DNA of 64,000 bases, taken from contig CAJINV010000009.1 of assembly GCA_905178155.1 (NCBI GenBank), positions 682,001 through 746,000 on the forward strand, in the 5' to 3' direction. Both the position numbers and the translations under genes were made by a program. Origin of the DNA: Amoebophrya sp. A120. Lineage: Eukaryota; Sar; Dinophyceae; Syndiniales; Amoebophryaceae. The notes below the pieces were generated by a model, which saw only the letters and a program-made list of their open reading frames with translations, was not told the origin of the DNA and did not search any database. Below, piece by piece: positions 10,447 to 21,091 of this stretch (position 1 is the first letter of the stretch; each line of letters starts with the position of its first letter).

Positions 10447-13157
10447 GGAGTAAAGGCGATTGATCGGGAAGATGCGGATATCACACGCCTTTCAAGGTGA
10501 GTTCGACTCGTATACGTCTCCTGTATTAATTATTTGTAAGATTGATGGTCTTGGTCGTTGCACTTGCAGATGTTGAAACAACGAATACAACGACAACGAC
10601 GAGTAAATAAAAGGCAAACTTTTTACACTGCTGTATGTACCGAATGCTAGTTGTCGTAGACCAGCGATTGCAATTGCACTCGCAAGTCGACGTGATCGTT
10701 TGGTTGTATTGTTTGATGTCAAGAACATGTTGATAACAGTTCGAATTACGCAGCCGTGTGAGCTTTTATTTTTATGTGTTTCCAGATCCAGCAGATTTTT
10801 ACTTTATTCTCAGTCTCATTCAGCAAACGAAGACTCGCGCTCAAGATGAAAAACGTGATGAATTAAATTCCTGACGCATACGCATTTTGATGAACCCAAC
10901 CCGCACCATCCGTTGTATTTGCAATTCGAGAGCTCGAGGACCAAGCTCATAATTCTAATTCTCAGTTTAGTTTCTTCATGAAGATGTGATTGTGATGTAG
11001 TACTATTTCACTATTCAGAGACGTCGGAGTCTCAATCGTCGTACAGCAATGTGATGTGTCCTCGTCGATGGAGGAGGACGGCACGATACACAGCATTGCA
11101 ATTTTGTAATTTTGACCCTAGATGAAGGGGCTTCAATTCATATCGCAGGTCAAGCGACACGAAAACGTGAAATAGTGCCAAGGTGGTGGTGATTTTGTAT
11201 TTCCGAAAATCGCTACTACTGTTTCAGTTTCTCAAACCGCTCCTCAATGAACTACTTCACTGATAAATTTACACTACTGGCAGTAAGTGACACAAGCGTA
11301 TTGCGACGCTATCCTAGGCGTGCACTAGTGGCAGTCGACGCAATATATTGTACTTATCATTTACGTTTACCCCCACGACCAAATAACTACATCTACATTA
11401 CCTTTCAGTCCGTACTTCTACCGATGCTACGCACTCTACCCGCTTGTCGCGTTGCGTTCTTGCAAATCGTCAGTTCGCATAGTTGTAGAACTTTCAGCTA
11501 TGCGTATAAAACCAACGGGCGCAGGAGCAAGCAAGCGACAGAGTGCCTTGTGAGAGCTACTTTTTGCAGTCACTTATCAGACCACTATTGAAAACGTGTT
11601 GGACGTCGACCGTGTATCCTAATCCTCCCTAGCTTGCTCAGTAAAATATTTTTCATTTGTCCCAACTTGAAAACGATTGCGAAGCTGCAGGTTGAAGTGA
11701 TAAGTTTACATCTATAATCAACATCTACTCCGAGTCCAAGAACGCAGAAGTACATGTAATATTCAAAGCAGCAGCTGCTAAATAAATTGATAGATTTGAC
11801 AAGGGACGACGAGCTCGTGCGCCATTGTCATCGGCGATGAGCACAATAGTGCCTTGTGCCTTGTCTGTATGTGGAGCTAGTCCTTGGGGTCGTATCACCG
11901 GCATTCTGGATGACTGGAGGACGACACTGCTCACATTTTGATTGCGAAAACGACGGACGAAGCACGCAGATAATGACTGAGCAAACAATATTGCCTCTAT
12001 GAATTTTTGTGAGAATGTATGACTCTAGCAGTACCAGAGGTGTTGAAGAGCGAGAGCTACTCGGATATCAACCTGTAGTTGATATGCTGACCGCTTCAGA
12101 CCCTCGTGTTGCTAGAGAAAATCAATTTTCCTGAAACCTAGTCCAGAGCTTTCTTTTCTACATTAGATGAAGCAACATCAGTGACTCATTATTGATACCG
12201 GTGAGCACCAAGAGATATCAATCTGCTTTACCTTTCCACCCTCGCAGACATTTTCCTGGAGCTGTCTTTTCGCTGAAAAATAAAAGGAAGCAAAGCTTCG
12301 AAAAAAAATCATACACGGAAGGGCTACCTTTACCGTTGGGCTTCGACGTGTCGTAGAGACTGGCTTGGGGACCCCACGGACGAATTTCAGTTTCCGCTAC
12401 AAATTGAGTTTCTGTTCAAAGGCATGCTGAAAGGTTTGCGAAATGAGAACAAGCTGTCCCTGTCGTGATCCTCATGCTTGCTAAAAATAAAAAAAGAGTG
12501 TGGGCGAAGAAAACGATGAAGATCATGCAGGAAAGTTTTGACTCGACGGAAATTTTTGCGATCACGACTATCTTGCTCCTTGTCAGCTTTCCAGATCCAG
12601 AGGACGCCAACGCAGCAACGCGATGATCATGAACAGTAAGTATCATAAACACCATCTGTATGTCCATCATGGTTGACATGCAAGTGCTATCTCCATCATG
12701 GACATGCAAAAAATGCATCCGTTTTCGCTTTGATGTGGCTCTTCATGAAGCTCCGATTGAGGCGATGCAACATTGCTATTTCAACATTTTACGAAAATTG
12801 CAGCCGCCGACAAGGATACAAGAGCCGCTCGCTCAAGAAGAACGCGCATTCTTTTTTTATGTCGTTCAAAAAGGATTGAGGCGTTGACAGTAGTCGTAGA
12901 GCTTAAAATTAGTTTTTACTTTTTGGACTTCGTGTTTGTCCACGAGGGCGTTCTTGAGTAGTTTTTACTTTTTGTAATTTCAGACTATGATTGAAGAATC
13001 AGAATGAGACCTGAACATTAAATTCGTATATTCCTCCTAGGCGGCTAGGGCGAACGCGAAGCAGCTAAGTAGCTATTTTATTTCGCAGGGCCCGGATAAA
13101 AGCAATTTGAATTACAATTTGGTATCACGCGTGCAACATTACCATAAGCACATCAAG
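10447..13157. other. 2.7-kb intergenic region, nothing recognised
   Basis: This AT-richer stretch has only short frames of random composition. No inverted-repeat element, RNA gene or retroelement fragment was recognised. Confidence 0.4.
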
Positions 13158-16100
13158 ATGACGCCGTCCACGACAATGTCGCAGCGGACGAGAAGCAGGG
13201 TCGTTGCGCTAGCTGCGCTCTCAAGTGCTCTCCGCTTGGTTGCCGGGCAGGGACTTCCGGACTGGTTTCCGAGTCATCTGAAGGACGACTACATGGAATT
13301 GCTTTCTTCCGACGTGCTTGCAGAAGACTCCTGCGCGAAGCGGCTAGCGATGTACAAGGAGCTGTCACAAGTTGGTAAGTGAGAAAAAGACGTTTTTCGT
13401 TGAAATACGTTTACATTCATACGATGATTTTCTTCTACTTCTCAGTTTGGCTCATCAGCACCTCTTGTTAGCACCAGCAGAACATACAAGTGTAGAAGTA
13501 TGGTGCATGTTGGACCGCTTGTGCTTGACGTCCAGATCACCTTTTTGTCACTCGAATTAGTGTGCTTGGTGCTATGTCTCCTGCTCCTGAAATAACAGCG
13601 GAACCTCAAGTGGCGCAGATACGGTACTCCATTCTCGAGGACCTCGGGTTCTGCTCTCTGCGAGAGGAGGATTACCGCAAAGCCAGTGCCAACTTCCAAT
13701 CCGCGCTCTCTGAGGTGGAGACCTTTACCCGGGTTAGCGAAGTTAGCTTGATGAAAATGCCGTCGTTGCAACACTTCGCACCCCTGATATTCGAGCGCGA
13801 CGCCGCGACGTCCCTAAATTTGAAAAAATGGGGTGACGCCGCTATGATGTTGCGACGGGTGAACCTGGTCAAAGGTAAGTATTGAATTGTGTGACGCTTC
13901 GAGTTCTAGTAGCCTTCAAACCTATGGTCTATTGTGTAGGCAGAAGTGCAGAATTTCCGTGTGAGAACGCGTGTAACTACTGCTGTCAGATGCAGCTTTA
14001 TGAGATGTTGATGATTAGGGAGAAACAAGAATATGCGTCGACGAAATTTTCATATGCAGATCGCAACTTCGACAAGGAGATGAAGATGATTGCGCAGCAG
14101 CAAGGCATTGCCTCTAAAGAGGACATCAAAAAGGACTGGGACCGCGTGAAGCCGCGCGTGCTGCAGCAAATGAGCCAGCAGCCCGGCGCGACTGGGAACG
14201 TGGTTAAGTCGCACGTTGCGCGCGGAGAGCTGCTTGCCAACATCATCAACCGCATCGACGCCGCGTCGGGCGTAAACTCCTACCGAAAGAAAGCCATTTC
14301 CGACGCGAAGTTCGTTCCAGGGTTGCTGTCCCCCGATTTCACCTTTACAGCAGAGGACTCTTCACACTTCCTATTGGATGACCTGAAGGGTCTCAAGTGG
14401 CCATCGAAGGGCCTGGAGGGAAAGCAGACAAGCTTGGTACTTATGTATGGATACGTTCATTTTGATTTTTCCATGTTGATGCTCGAACTTAGTGTATGTT
14501 GATGCGCTAGTAGCAAGAACGCGAAGTAGCAAGTTGCTGCTGCATGATGACGCGATCTACTTGTTCATCAAGAGAAATAAGATACGAGGAAGATGGTTAC
14601 TTTCCCCCTTTCCGTTACTTCCAGGTTTCCCCCCGCACCGGAAAGGCCGGGGAGTGCGACGAGAAGGTGTGGCCGGAATTTTGTGAACTGCTCAAGAAGG
14701 CGAAGTACAGCTCCGACGTTTTTAGTAGCGTTTTCGGCGGCGTGAAGGTTCTCGGCGGCAAGGCGGGAAAAGAGCAGAACCACAAGCTGGAAGTGTGCGA
14801 GTCAAACGCGGTTTTGGGGTTGGTACTCTCCGAGAAGGACTTCAAGCTGCACTTTGAAGCGGATTCCGGCCGCGACGCGAAGACCGAGACGGTAGCGAAA
14901 GACACCCCGACGTTCGTGAACTTTTGTCGCCCGATTCGCGTGGAGCGCAGTTCGCCCGTGCTGTTCGCGCAGCTCTGGCACCCCGAGGTGGCACCGATCG
15001 AGCGGTCCACCATGATCCGCGCGACTGTCTCGGAGAAGGAAAAGCAGAACGATTTGGCGAAGTTGGTCAACAAGCAAAGCGACTACTGGGAGAAAACGAA
15101 GCGACAGTGGCAAACCAAGCACGCGAACCAGCATAGTATAGAAAACATCGACAGCCAGAAGAAGCAGAAGCTGCAGAAGGAGGCCGAAAAAAAGGCCGAA
15201 GAGACGGAGGAAATGAACGATATGGATGCGTCAGGATCGAAATCGTCAAAGTTGAAATAGTTCGCGATGCATAAAATGCAACGCAAAAATTGCCTCTATT
15301 GCAGAGGACGCAAGGGATGCAGATTGATTGTAAGCCTGTGCAGGGGTAGAAATTAAGCTGCTAAAGGAGCATGAGAAAAGGCGTCTTCCTTACCCAAACA
15401 GCATGAAAAACTGGATTTCAGTCCTACCCAGATTTGTCATGCGCCACTTAAAAACTAGGCGCCAACTGGTATCCGTTCCATGCATCACAAACCATTTCAA
15501 CTTAGACGATTTCAATCCTGACACTCCCATAAACGAGGAGGAGCGAAAGCGGGCCGTGAAGAAGCTCGAGGCCGAACGGGCGGAGAAGCTGAAGATCGAG
15601 CAGCAGAAGGCGGAGGAGCGAAAACAGAAGGCAGAGAAGATGGCGGCCAAGAAGAAGCAGGAGGAGCCCTGGAGAAATGTAAAGATCATGATGAAACCCA
15701 GGGGCGATACAGATTCTGACGCGAAGAAAGTCGAGACTACGGTAGAAGAATGTTGTTGCGCACGTTTCTGTAGAAGTTCAAGCTGTACTAGTACACAATA
15801 CCTCAGTGAAAGAAACACGATAGTGCTGGTTTTGTTCTATGCCTTCGTTTTCTATTTCTGGATCCTCTCCTCGTTGCGAAAGCGAACGTCACCAGACAAT
15901 GCGATAATTCCTCCCGATTTCACTTTCCAGAAACACTTGATAGACTTAGACCAAAACTAAAATTACAATACGCCATGAAAATAATTAACAAAATTATCAG
16001 CTGCAAGAAGAGATGAATGCCCTTGAATCGCTGAAGGAAGAGAAACGCGACCTCGACCGACAGCTCGAATTCGGCCACGCTTCCGAGCTGGTGAAGGACA

Positions 16101-16570
16101 TCAATGCGCTAGAGCGACGGGTCAAGGCCGCGGAGAAGCTCGCAAAGAAGGCCCACAAAAAGGCGGAGAAGAACAAAGACAAAGGCGGCGACAGCTCCAA
16201 GACAACGGAAGACAAAAAGACCTCAGACGAAAAGAAGGAGAAGAAGGAAGAGGACTCCAAACAGGAATCGTCAAAATCTCAATCGGATTCATCTCCAGCC
16301 AAAAAGGCAGACAAGGCCGAGAAGAAAAAGGAGCCGGAGGAAGAGAAACCGAAGGTCGAGGAGGAAAAAGCACCGAAAAAGTCTCAGAAAGAGGAAGCGA
16401 AGGATACGATCAAGGACATGAAGCAACAGCTAGAGGACTACACGAAGCAGAAGAACGAGGCAATCGCGAAGGAAAACTACAAGAAGGCAAAATCTTTGAA
16501 GAAGGAGATCGAGTTACTGGAGAAGAATATCAAGGAGATGGAAACCGTCGCGGAAAAGGACGAGCTGTGA
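13158..16570 (+). CDS. ER-lumenal protein with signal peptide and C-terminal KDEL, 782 aa
   Basis: Exons are 13158-13374, 13599-13874, 13940-14444, 14582-15220, 15537-15678 and 16001-16570 (2349 nt, in frame). The N terminus is a signal peptide: a basic start, the hydrophobic run VVALAALSSALRLVAG, then QGLPDW. The protein ends AEKDEL, a canonical ER-retention signal. Between these lie helical TPR-like segments (residues about 75-160), a Cys-rich patch (PCENACNYCC), a globular domain (about 200-500) and a long Lys/Glu coiled coil. Four introns are GT-AG and one is the introner at 15221-15531. An ER chaperone or folding factor is a reasonable inference. The TPR-plus-cysteine layout loosely recalls leprecan-type ER proteins, without proof. 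ATG 13176 is an alternative start. Confidence 0.82.
15221..15531. mobile_element. introner (family III) in the KDEL-protein gene, 311 bp
   Basis: The element runs from TATGG to CCATA between perfect AACGA duplications (15216-15220 and 15532-15536). The terminal inverted repeats are about 55 bp long with only scattered mismatches, including GTCAGGAT and AAAGTTGAAAT. Exact removal gives the junction MN-EEERK in frame. No GT-AG or GC-AG register exists. TGTCATGC lies at 15435. An internal palindromic block near 15289-15325 (GCCTCTATTGCAGAGG) is repeated in the family III element at 40341-40604. Confidence 0.92.
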
Positions 16571-17463
16571 ATGACGGAAGTGTACTAGCAGTTCAGTATA
16601 TCACTTGATGTACTGCCTTCGTTGAGGAGAAACAAGACCAACCGGGTGAAATGAACCTGTGTGGCCGCGAAGCTGTTTCTTGGTATCCAAACACGTAAAA
16701 TGAAAATGAAAACTCAACTTTCGTAGTTGTGAAAAAGCACGTGGAAAAAATGTATATACGCACACCCATCCAAGTTCTTGCTGGCAAGTTTCACAAACAT
16801 GAGACCCAATAAACCGACGACAATTTTTCGACCCTCCCCCAGAGTAAGCACTACCCCTTGTGTCGCTCCAGCTTTTCGGAAAGTTGCACGAGAAGTACCT
16901 CGGATGTGACACACAAAAACCTACCCACATACAGGATATTAAAGCTCGTCTCTAACTACAAACGACCGGAATAAAGAAAAAGTAGATCTAGAAGCGAAAA
17001 GATCGAAGGAAAGGAGCTGCCCATGACGTGCACTATTTTGTCGCGAATAGTGTCACCAGTGTGGTGCTTCTGATATTGGCAGCCACGGTGGGGACGAAAG
17101 TCCATCTGGATCTGAGTCGTCTCGTCTTGCTGAGAAACAAGAAGTCGCCGCTCGCCTTCTTCTGCTGTATTTGAGCGACGGAGAGAGCAACTACAAGAGC
17201 GGAAAATACGTGATGAATTATAAAGCATCCATTCTAGTATGTATATGCTTCATCTAACGCAATTACACTCGTCTTTGTCAGTTACACGCGGTCATAGATC
17301 GCATCCTCTATATTTATGATTGCCTGGACAGGTAAAGAATAGATCAAAACGCAGGAGCAGGCACTAGAGCTAGCAATAAAGCTGTAAAGTTCATCAATGC
17401 TCTTGTTGATGTGAATTTGATTTTCAAAGCGCCTCGTAATTATTTGTTAGAAGTAGGCCAAAC
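16571..17463. other. intergenic region, nothing recognised
   Basis: Only short frames of random composition are present on both strands. No repeats or RNA genes were recognised. Confidence 0.4.
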
Positions 17464-18921
17464 ATGGGAAACTCCCCTCCAGGCGGCTCCACCTTGCCCG
17501 GCTCCGTCTCTTCGCGACCCGGAGGTGCAAGCAGCTCCTCCTGGCCTGACGACATCTACAGAGTCGCGAGTCCGAATTCCGAGAGAAGGAATGCAACCAG
17601 TTCTGGTTCAACACCCGGCACAAAAAACGTTTCTGCGTCACCCTTGACCGGAACCACAACAGCGGCAGCCGCAACTGCTTCTGCCACAAGCGCGTCGTCC
17701 CCAAACCAGCTTCTTCGCTCGCTGCAAGAATCCCTACTGTCGACCCAGTCGAGGCAAACCGTCGGCATGCTTTCGAAGGGGTCGGACCTCTGTCTCCGCG
17801 GGCACCGCGCAATCAGCAAGATCCAGCTGTTGCAGCAAGTGCTTTATGGACCGGAGCTGCGGCAGTTCGAAGGCTGTGTGGATGTGCTCGAGAGGCTTGT
17901 GCAAGAACTGTCAGAGAAACAGAAGAAAAAGTTCCAATTACCTGAGGACCAGTGGGCCAATCCGGGGCTATCTCTCTTCGCCAAAGTGAACTTCTTGCAC
18001 TTCCGCTGCAAAGTCTTGCAATACTTGGCCGACGATGCGGAAGTAGTCTGGGAGCTGCTGCTTCACTTTCCGACGATCGCGGAGACGGTTGCGTCGTCCA
18101 GGATGCCGTCGCTGTCCCTGCTTCAGTTCGCTAGTTTGCACAAAATTGGGTCGGAGGTGTCGATCATAAACTGCCTAAATGAGAAGCAGATCTCGCTCGT
18201 CCGGTTCTACCACTTGATAAAGCACCTGGGGAAGCACCTTGCCTTTGGCGCTTGCGAACAAACAAAACTGAACAAAACACGGCTGGAGAACTTGGTTTGG
18301 CTCCTCCGTTTTGGCGTAGACGTCGAGCTGTGCAAGCCAGTGGCAAACCAACTCGTGAAGCAGTGTCTCGTCGAGTACTGCAGCAAGAACCAAAATTATT
18401 CCGCCACGACCGCGCCAGGTGGCAGAGGTAGATCGGCAACTGGAGCTGCTGATACAGATGACCTTGGATCGTTCTTCTGGGAGAAGGGTCTCCTCTCGAA
18501 TGGCCATCTCCTGAACCATTTTTGTGACGGCGCGTTGTCTCTCACTGCCACGACGTTCGAAGATTTCGACTGTTCTCTGGCAGAGAGTGACCTGAAAACG
18601 GTAGTAGAGCAGGTCGATACTTTTGGCGAGACAAATACAACTTCCATTGCACCTACACCAACCAGTGGAGCTGCTGCATTCTTGCAGTCCTCGCCGCAGC
18701 CAACAATAGCAGGAGCGAACGCGAGAGGTGGAAACAGCTCAAGCTCCCTCGCGGCGCTGTTGCGGCAAGAACGGGCCAGATCGTATCTGAAAATATCGGC
18801 GGATCAGCAGAGACGAGTGAATAAAAACGCGAACGAACAAGAAGTGCACTCTGAGTCTACTCTACTTCCTCCAAAATCGCAAAACAAAATGTTTATCAGC
18901 CCGCCATTCAAGTTGTCGTAG
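17464..18921 (+). CDS. hypothetical helical protein with possible N-myristoylation site, 485 aa
   Basis: ATG 17464 to TAG 18919-18921, one exon. The protein begins MGNSPPGGS. Gly2 with a Ser near position 6 fits the N-myristoylation consensus loosely, so membrane attachment is possible. Residues 1-75 are Ser/Pro/Gly-rich. Residues about 75-310 are strongly helical and rich in Leu and Lys (for example LLRSLQESLL and VNFLHFRCKVLQYLADDAEVVWELL), suggesting an alpha-solenoid or helical bundle. The C-terminal 170 residues are low-complexity. There are no catalytic motifs and no family was recognised. Confidence 0.7.
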   Translation: MGNSPPGGSTLPGSVSSRPGGASSSSWPDDIYRVASPNSERRNATSSGSTPGTKNVSASPLTGTTTAAAATASATSASSPNQLLRSLQESLLSTQSRQTVGMLSKGSDLCLRGHRAISKIQLLQQVLYGPELRQFEGCVDVLERLVQELSEKQKKKFQLPEDQWANPGLSLFAKVNFLHFRCKVLQYLADDAEVVWELLLHFPTIAETVASSRMPSLSLLQFASLHKIGSEVSIINCLNEKQISLVRFYHLIKHLGKHLAFGACEQTKLNKTRLENLVWLLRFGVDVELCKPVANQLVKQCLVEYCSKNQNYSATTAPGGRGRSATGAADTDDLGSFFWEKGLLSNGHLLNHFCDGALSLTATTFEDFDCSLAESDLKTVVEQVDTFGETNTTSIAPTPTSGAAAFLQSSPQPTIAGANARGGNSSSSLAALLRQERARSYLKISADQQRRVNKNANEQEVHSESTLLPPKSQNKMFISPPFKLS

Positions 18922-20023
18922 GTGGCAGCAGCTGTTTGTTGCTTCGTTGTTTCTGTCTGCGCTTGGACAGTGCAACTAAGTACAGAAGGACGCAGGGTGG
19001 TCCGAGGGAATGACGTAAGTACTAACTAGTAGCAGGCCCCAATCGGCCTCTGCGAGTCGTTTCTTAGTTGAGGAGCTGAGAATACAGAGTGACATTCAAG
19101 CAAACGTCTTCTATTTTCCGTCCGTAGGGGCAAGTCCTTGGCTGTTTGGGCCAGCAATGAGCATTACAGTGTGGGAAATGTGACCCTCAAGAATGATGTC
19201 TTGGAGGCGTGGTCAGTTGCATATGTTCATCTTCGCTAGGACGAGTTGCAAGAGTTGATAAGCGAATTTTTTCCTCTGGAATGCGAACCACAGGCACAAA
19301 CACAGATGAGAAAAAGAAATAAGATAGAAGATCACATACTGCAACTCGTGATGCAACACACACGTCAGCGCGAGATAATGTTAATGGTGATACACTTTTA
19401 CAGAAATGACAATGAGTCCAAGTGATAGTGGTCCTTCTGTGATTGTGTCCGCGGTTCACGTTCAGCATGGTGTAGCAGAAATAGTCGATCAACTACAATG
19501 CATGATGTTTACAACAAAGCCCGAAAAGATAGAAAAGGTCCGCTAGAAGTAGAAGCGTAGCCTACAGCCTGTTTAGCTCGCCTTCTATTTTTTTTAGATC
19601 TCGTTCTTGCTCGTGACAGCGAGCCGATAAAGCGAAAGCCAGAAGATCTCGTTGATAGACCTCAAGCCAAGATGAAAAAGCATGGTCCGATCTTAGACAA
19701 CCACTCTATGAAGCAATTCTTGGTCTTGATGTTGCTGGATCCTCCATTCGGATACGAATTTTGATCATTTGCAACATTTTATTGAAGATGAAGCTATATC
19801 CACCAAACCTTTTTTTTCTCAGTGGATATCCTGGTTTGCGGCGACACTCGTGAACAGTTTGATCAGTTGTGAAAAGTTTCGTACCGCCGTACCATAGAAG
19901 TGACGCTGCTGTATTTCAGTTGACGTCGTCGTCTCTATTTTTTTTTTGGCGCCGACGTGAGACCAAAGATCGCTCGACTTTGGTGAGAGCATCGATCGAT
20001 CATTCAAAGACAAGACTACAATC
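18922..20023. other. intergenic region, nothing recognised
   Basis: No convincing exon, repeat or RNA gene was seen. T-runs near 19585 and 19940 are the only simple-sequence features. Confidence 0.4.
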
Positions 20024-20427
20024 ATGGCGACAGCACAAAATCCGGGCACGGTTGTGCAGCACGCGGGCACAGTAATCCCGATGGCTTTGGTAAACAAGTG
20101 TATCGGACAGCCAATATGGGTGATAATGCGGGGCGACAAAGAATTGGTAGGCACGCTGCGAGGGTTCGACGACTTTGTAAATCTGGTGCTCGACGACGTG
20201 AAAGAGTACTTTATTTTTCTTTGTTCATTTTCATATTATTTTGCTCTACTCATGATTTCTCTTTGTTTGATGCGTTTGCGTTTCCTTGCAAAATGAAATG
20301 TTATTATTTGAAAAAAATCAGGTACACTTTCACTCCACAAGGGCGAAAAGAAACCAGAATACCTTCAATTTTGCTCAACGGAAATAATGTCACGATGCTT
20401 GTCCCTGGTGGCGAGCCAGTTCCATGA
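20024..20427 (+). CDS. LSM5: LSm5, U6 snRNA-associated Sm-like protein
   Basis: Exons 20024-20205 and 20322-20427 encode 95 aa, close to the usual length of about 91. The Sm1 motif is clear ([16 protein letters not shown] then [17 protein letters not shown]). The Sm2 motif is [15 protein letters not shown]. LSm5 is a subunit of the Lsm2-8 ring that binds the U6 snRNA 3' end and of the cytoplasmic Lsm1-7 ring in mRNA decay. The intron 20206-20321 is a canonical GT-AG intron (GTACTT to TCAG), with GTAC repeated at both borders. Splicing gives [13 protein letters not shown], matching the family. Confidence 0.95.
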
Positions 20428-21091
20428 GCTGGGAAATGTATCAACATTCGTGAACGTAAGAAGTATTTACGCAGAAAATCAAAATGTGCCCTGAAAAAAC
20501 GACGTGCGTCTTCATCTTCGACGGCCTTAAAATCCACCTCCGCGAGTATCTCTTTTGTTCTAAATCTGAGGGGGAGTAGTCGGCTAACGTTGGCACCCTT
20601 GGGTGCTGCAAGTACTGGAACAGCAAAGTCTATGGCGACATCCTTTTCTCCACATGAAGTGGCGGGTCTTGAGCCAGTCTCGCAGGCACCTCCCTTCCTG
20701 AAAATGGCGCTACAAAACAGAGTGGCCGCTGCCTTTCTCGATCGCCTGATAATCTTGAGAGACAACGAGCGACCAAATGTAGCTCCAGAAGATGTCTCGG
20801 ACGTGCGTGTTTCTACTTGAGAGGCAAATTCACAAAGGCGTGGCTGTCGTAGGGTGAGATCATTCCTCGTCCTTCTACAACTGAGCGTCGTTTCCATATG
20901 CTAGCAGATCGTTTTTGACGGTTTTGGTGTCGTTGTTCTTCCTTTTTGGAAAAGCTTCAGATTGCAACGCTCGTCGCTTTCTTAGGCCCAATGCTGCGGT
21001 TTCTTGTCTGCATTGGAAAAGCTGTAGTTTGAATAGAGATTGAAATACCTCCTCATCAGCTGATATTGAATACGACGCAGAATCGATCAAA
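20428..21091. other. intergenic region
   Basis: A 197-codon open frame on the minus strand (20304-20897) overlaps LSM5 exon 2 antisense and is not supported as a gene. No other feature was seen. Confidence 0.35.

Noticed and set aside
11247-11591. 114-codon plus-strand frame
   Set aside because: Random composition, no domain, in an AT-rich intergenic region without splice-compatible neighbours.
20304-20897. 197-codon minus-strand open frame between LSM5 and the next gene
   Set aside because: It overlaps LSM5 exon 2 antisense, has no recognisable domain, and would be the only minus-strand gene in the window.
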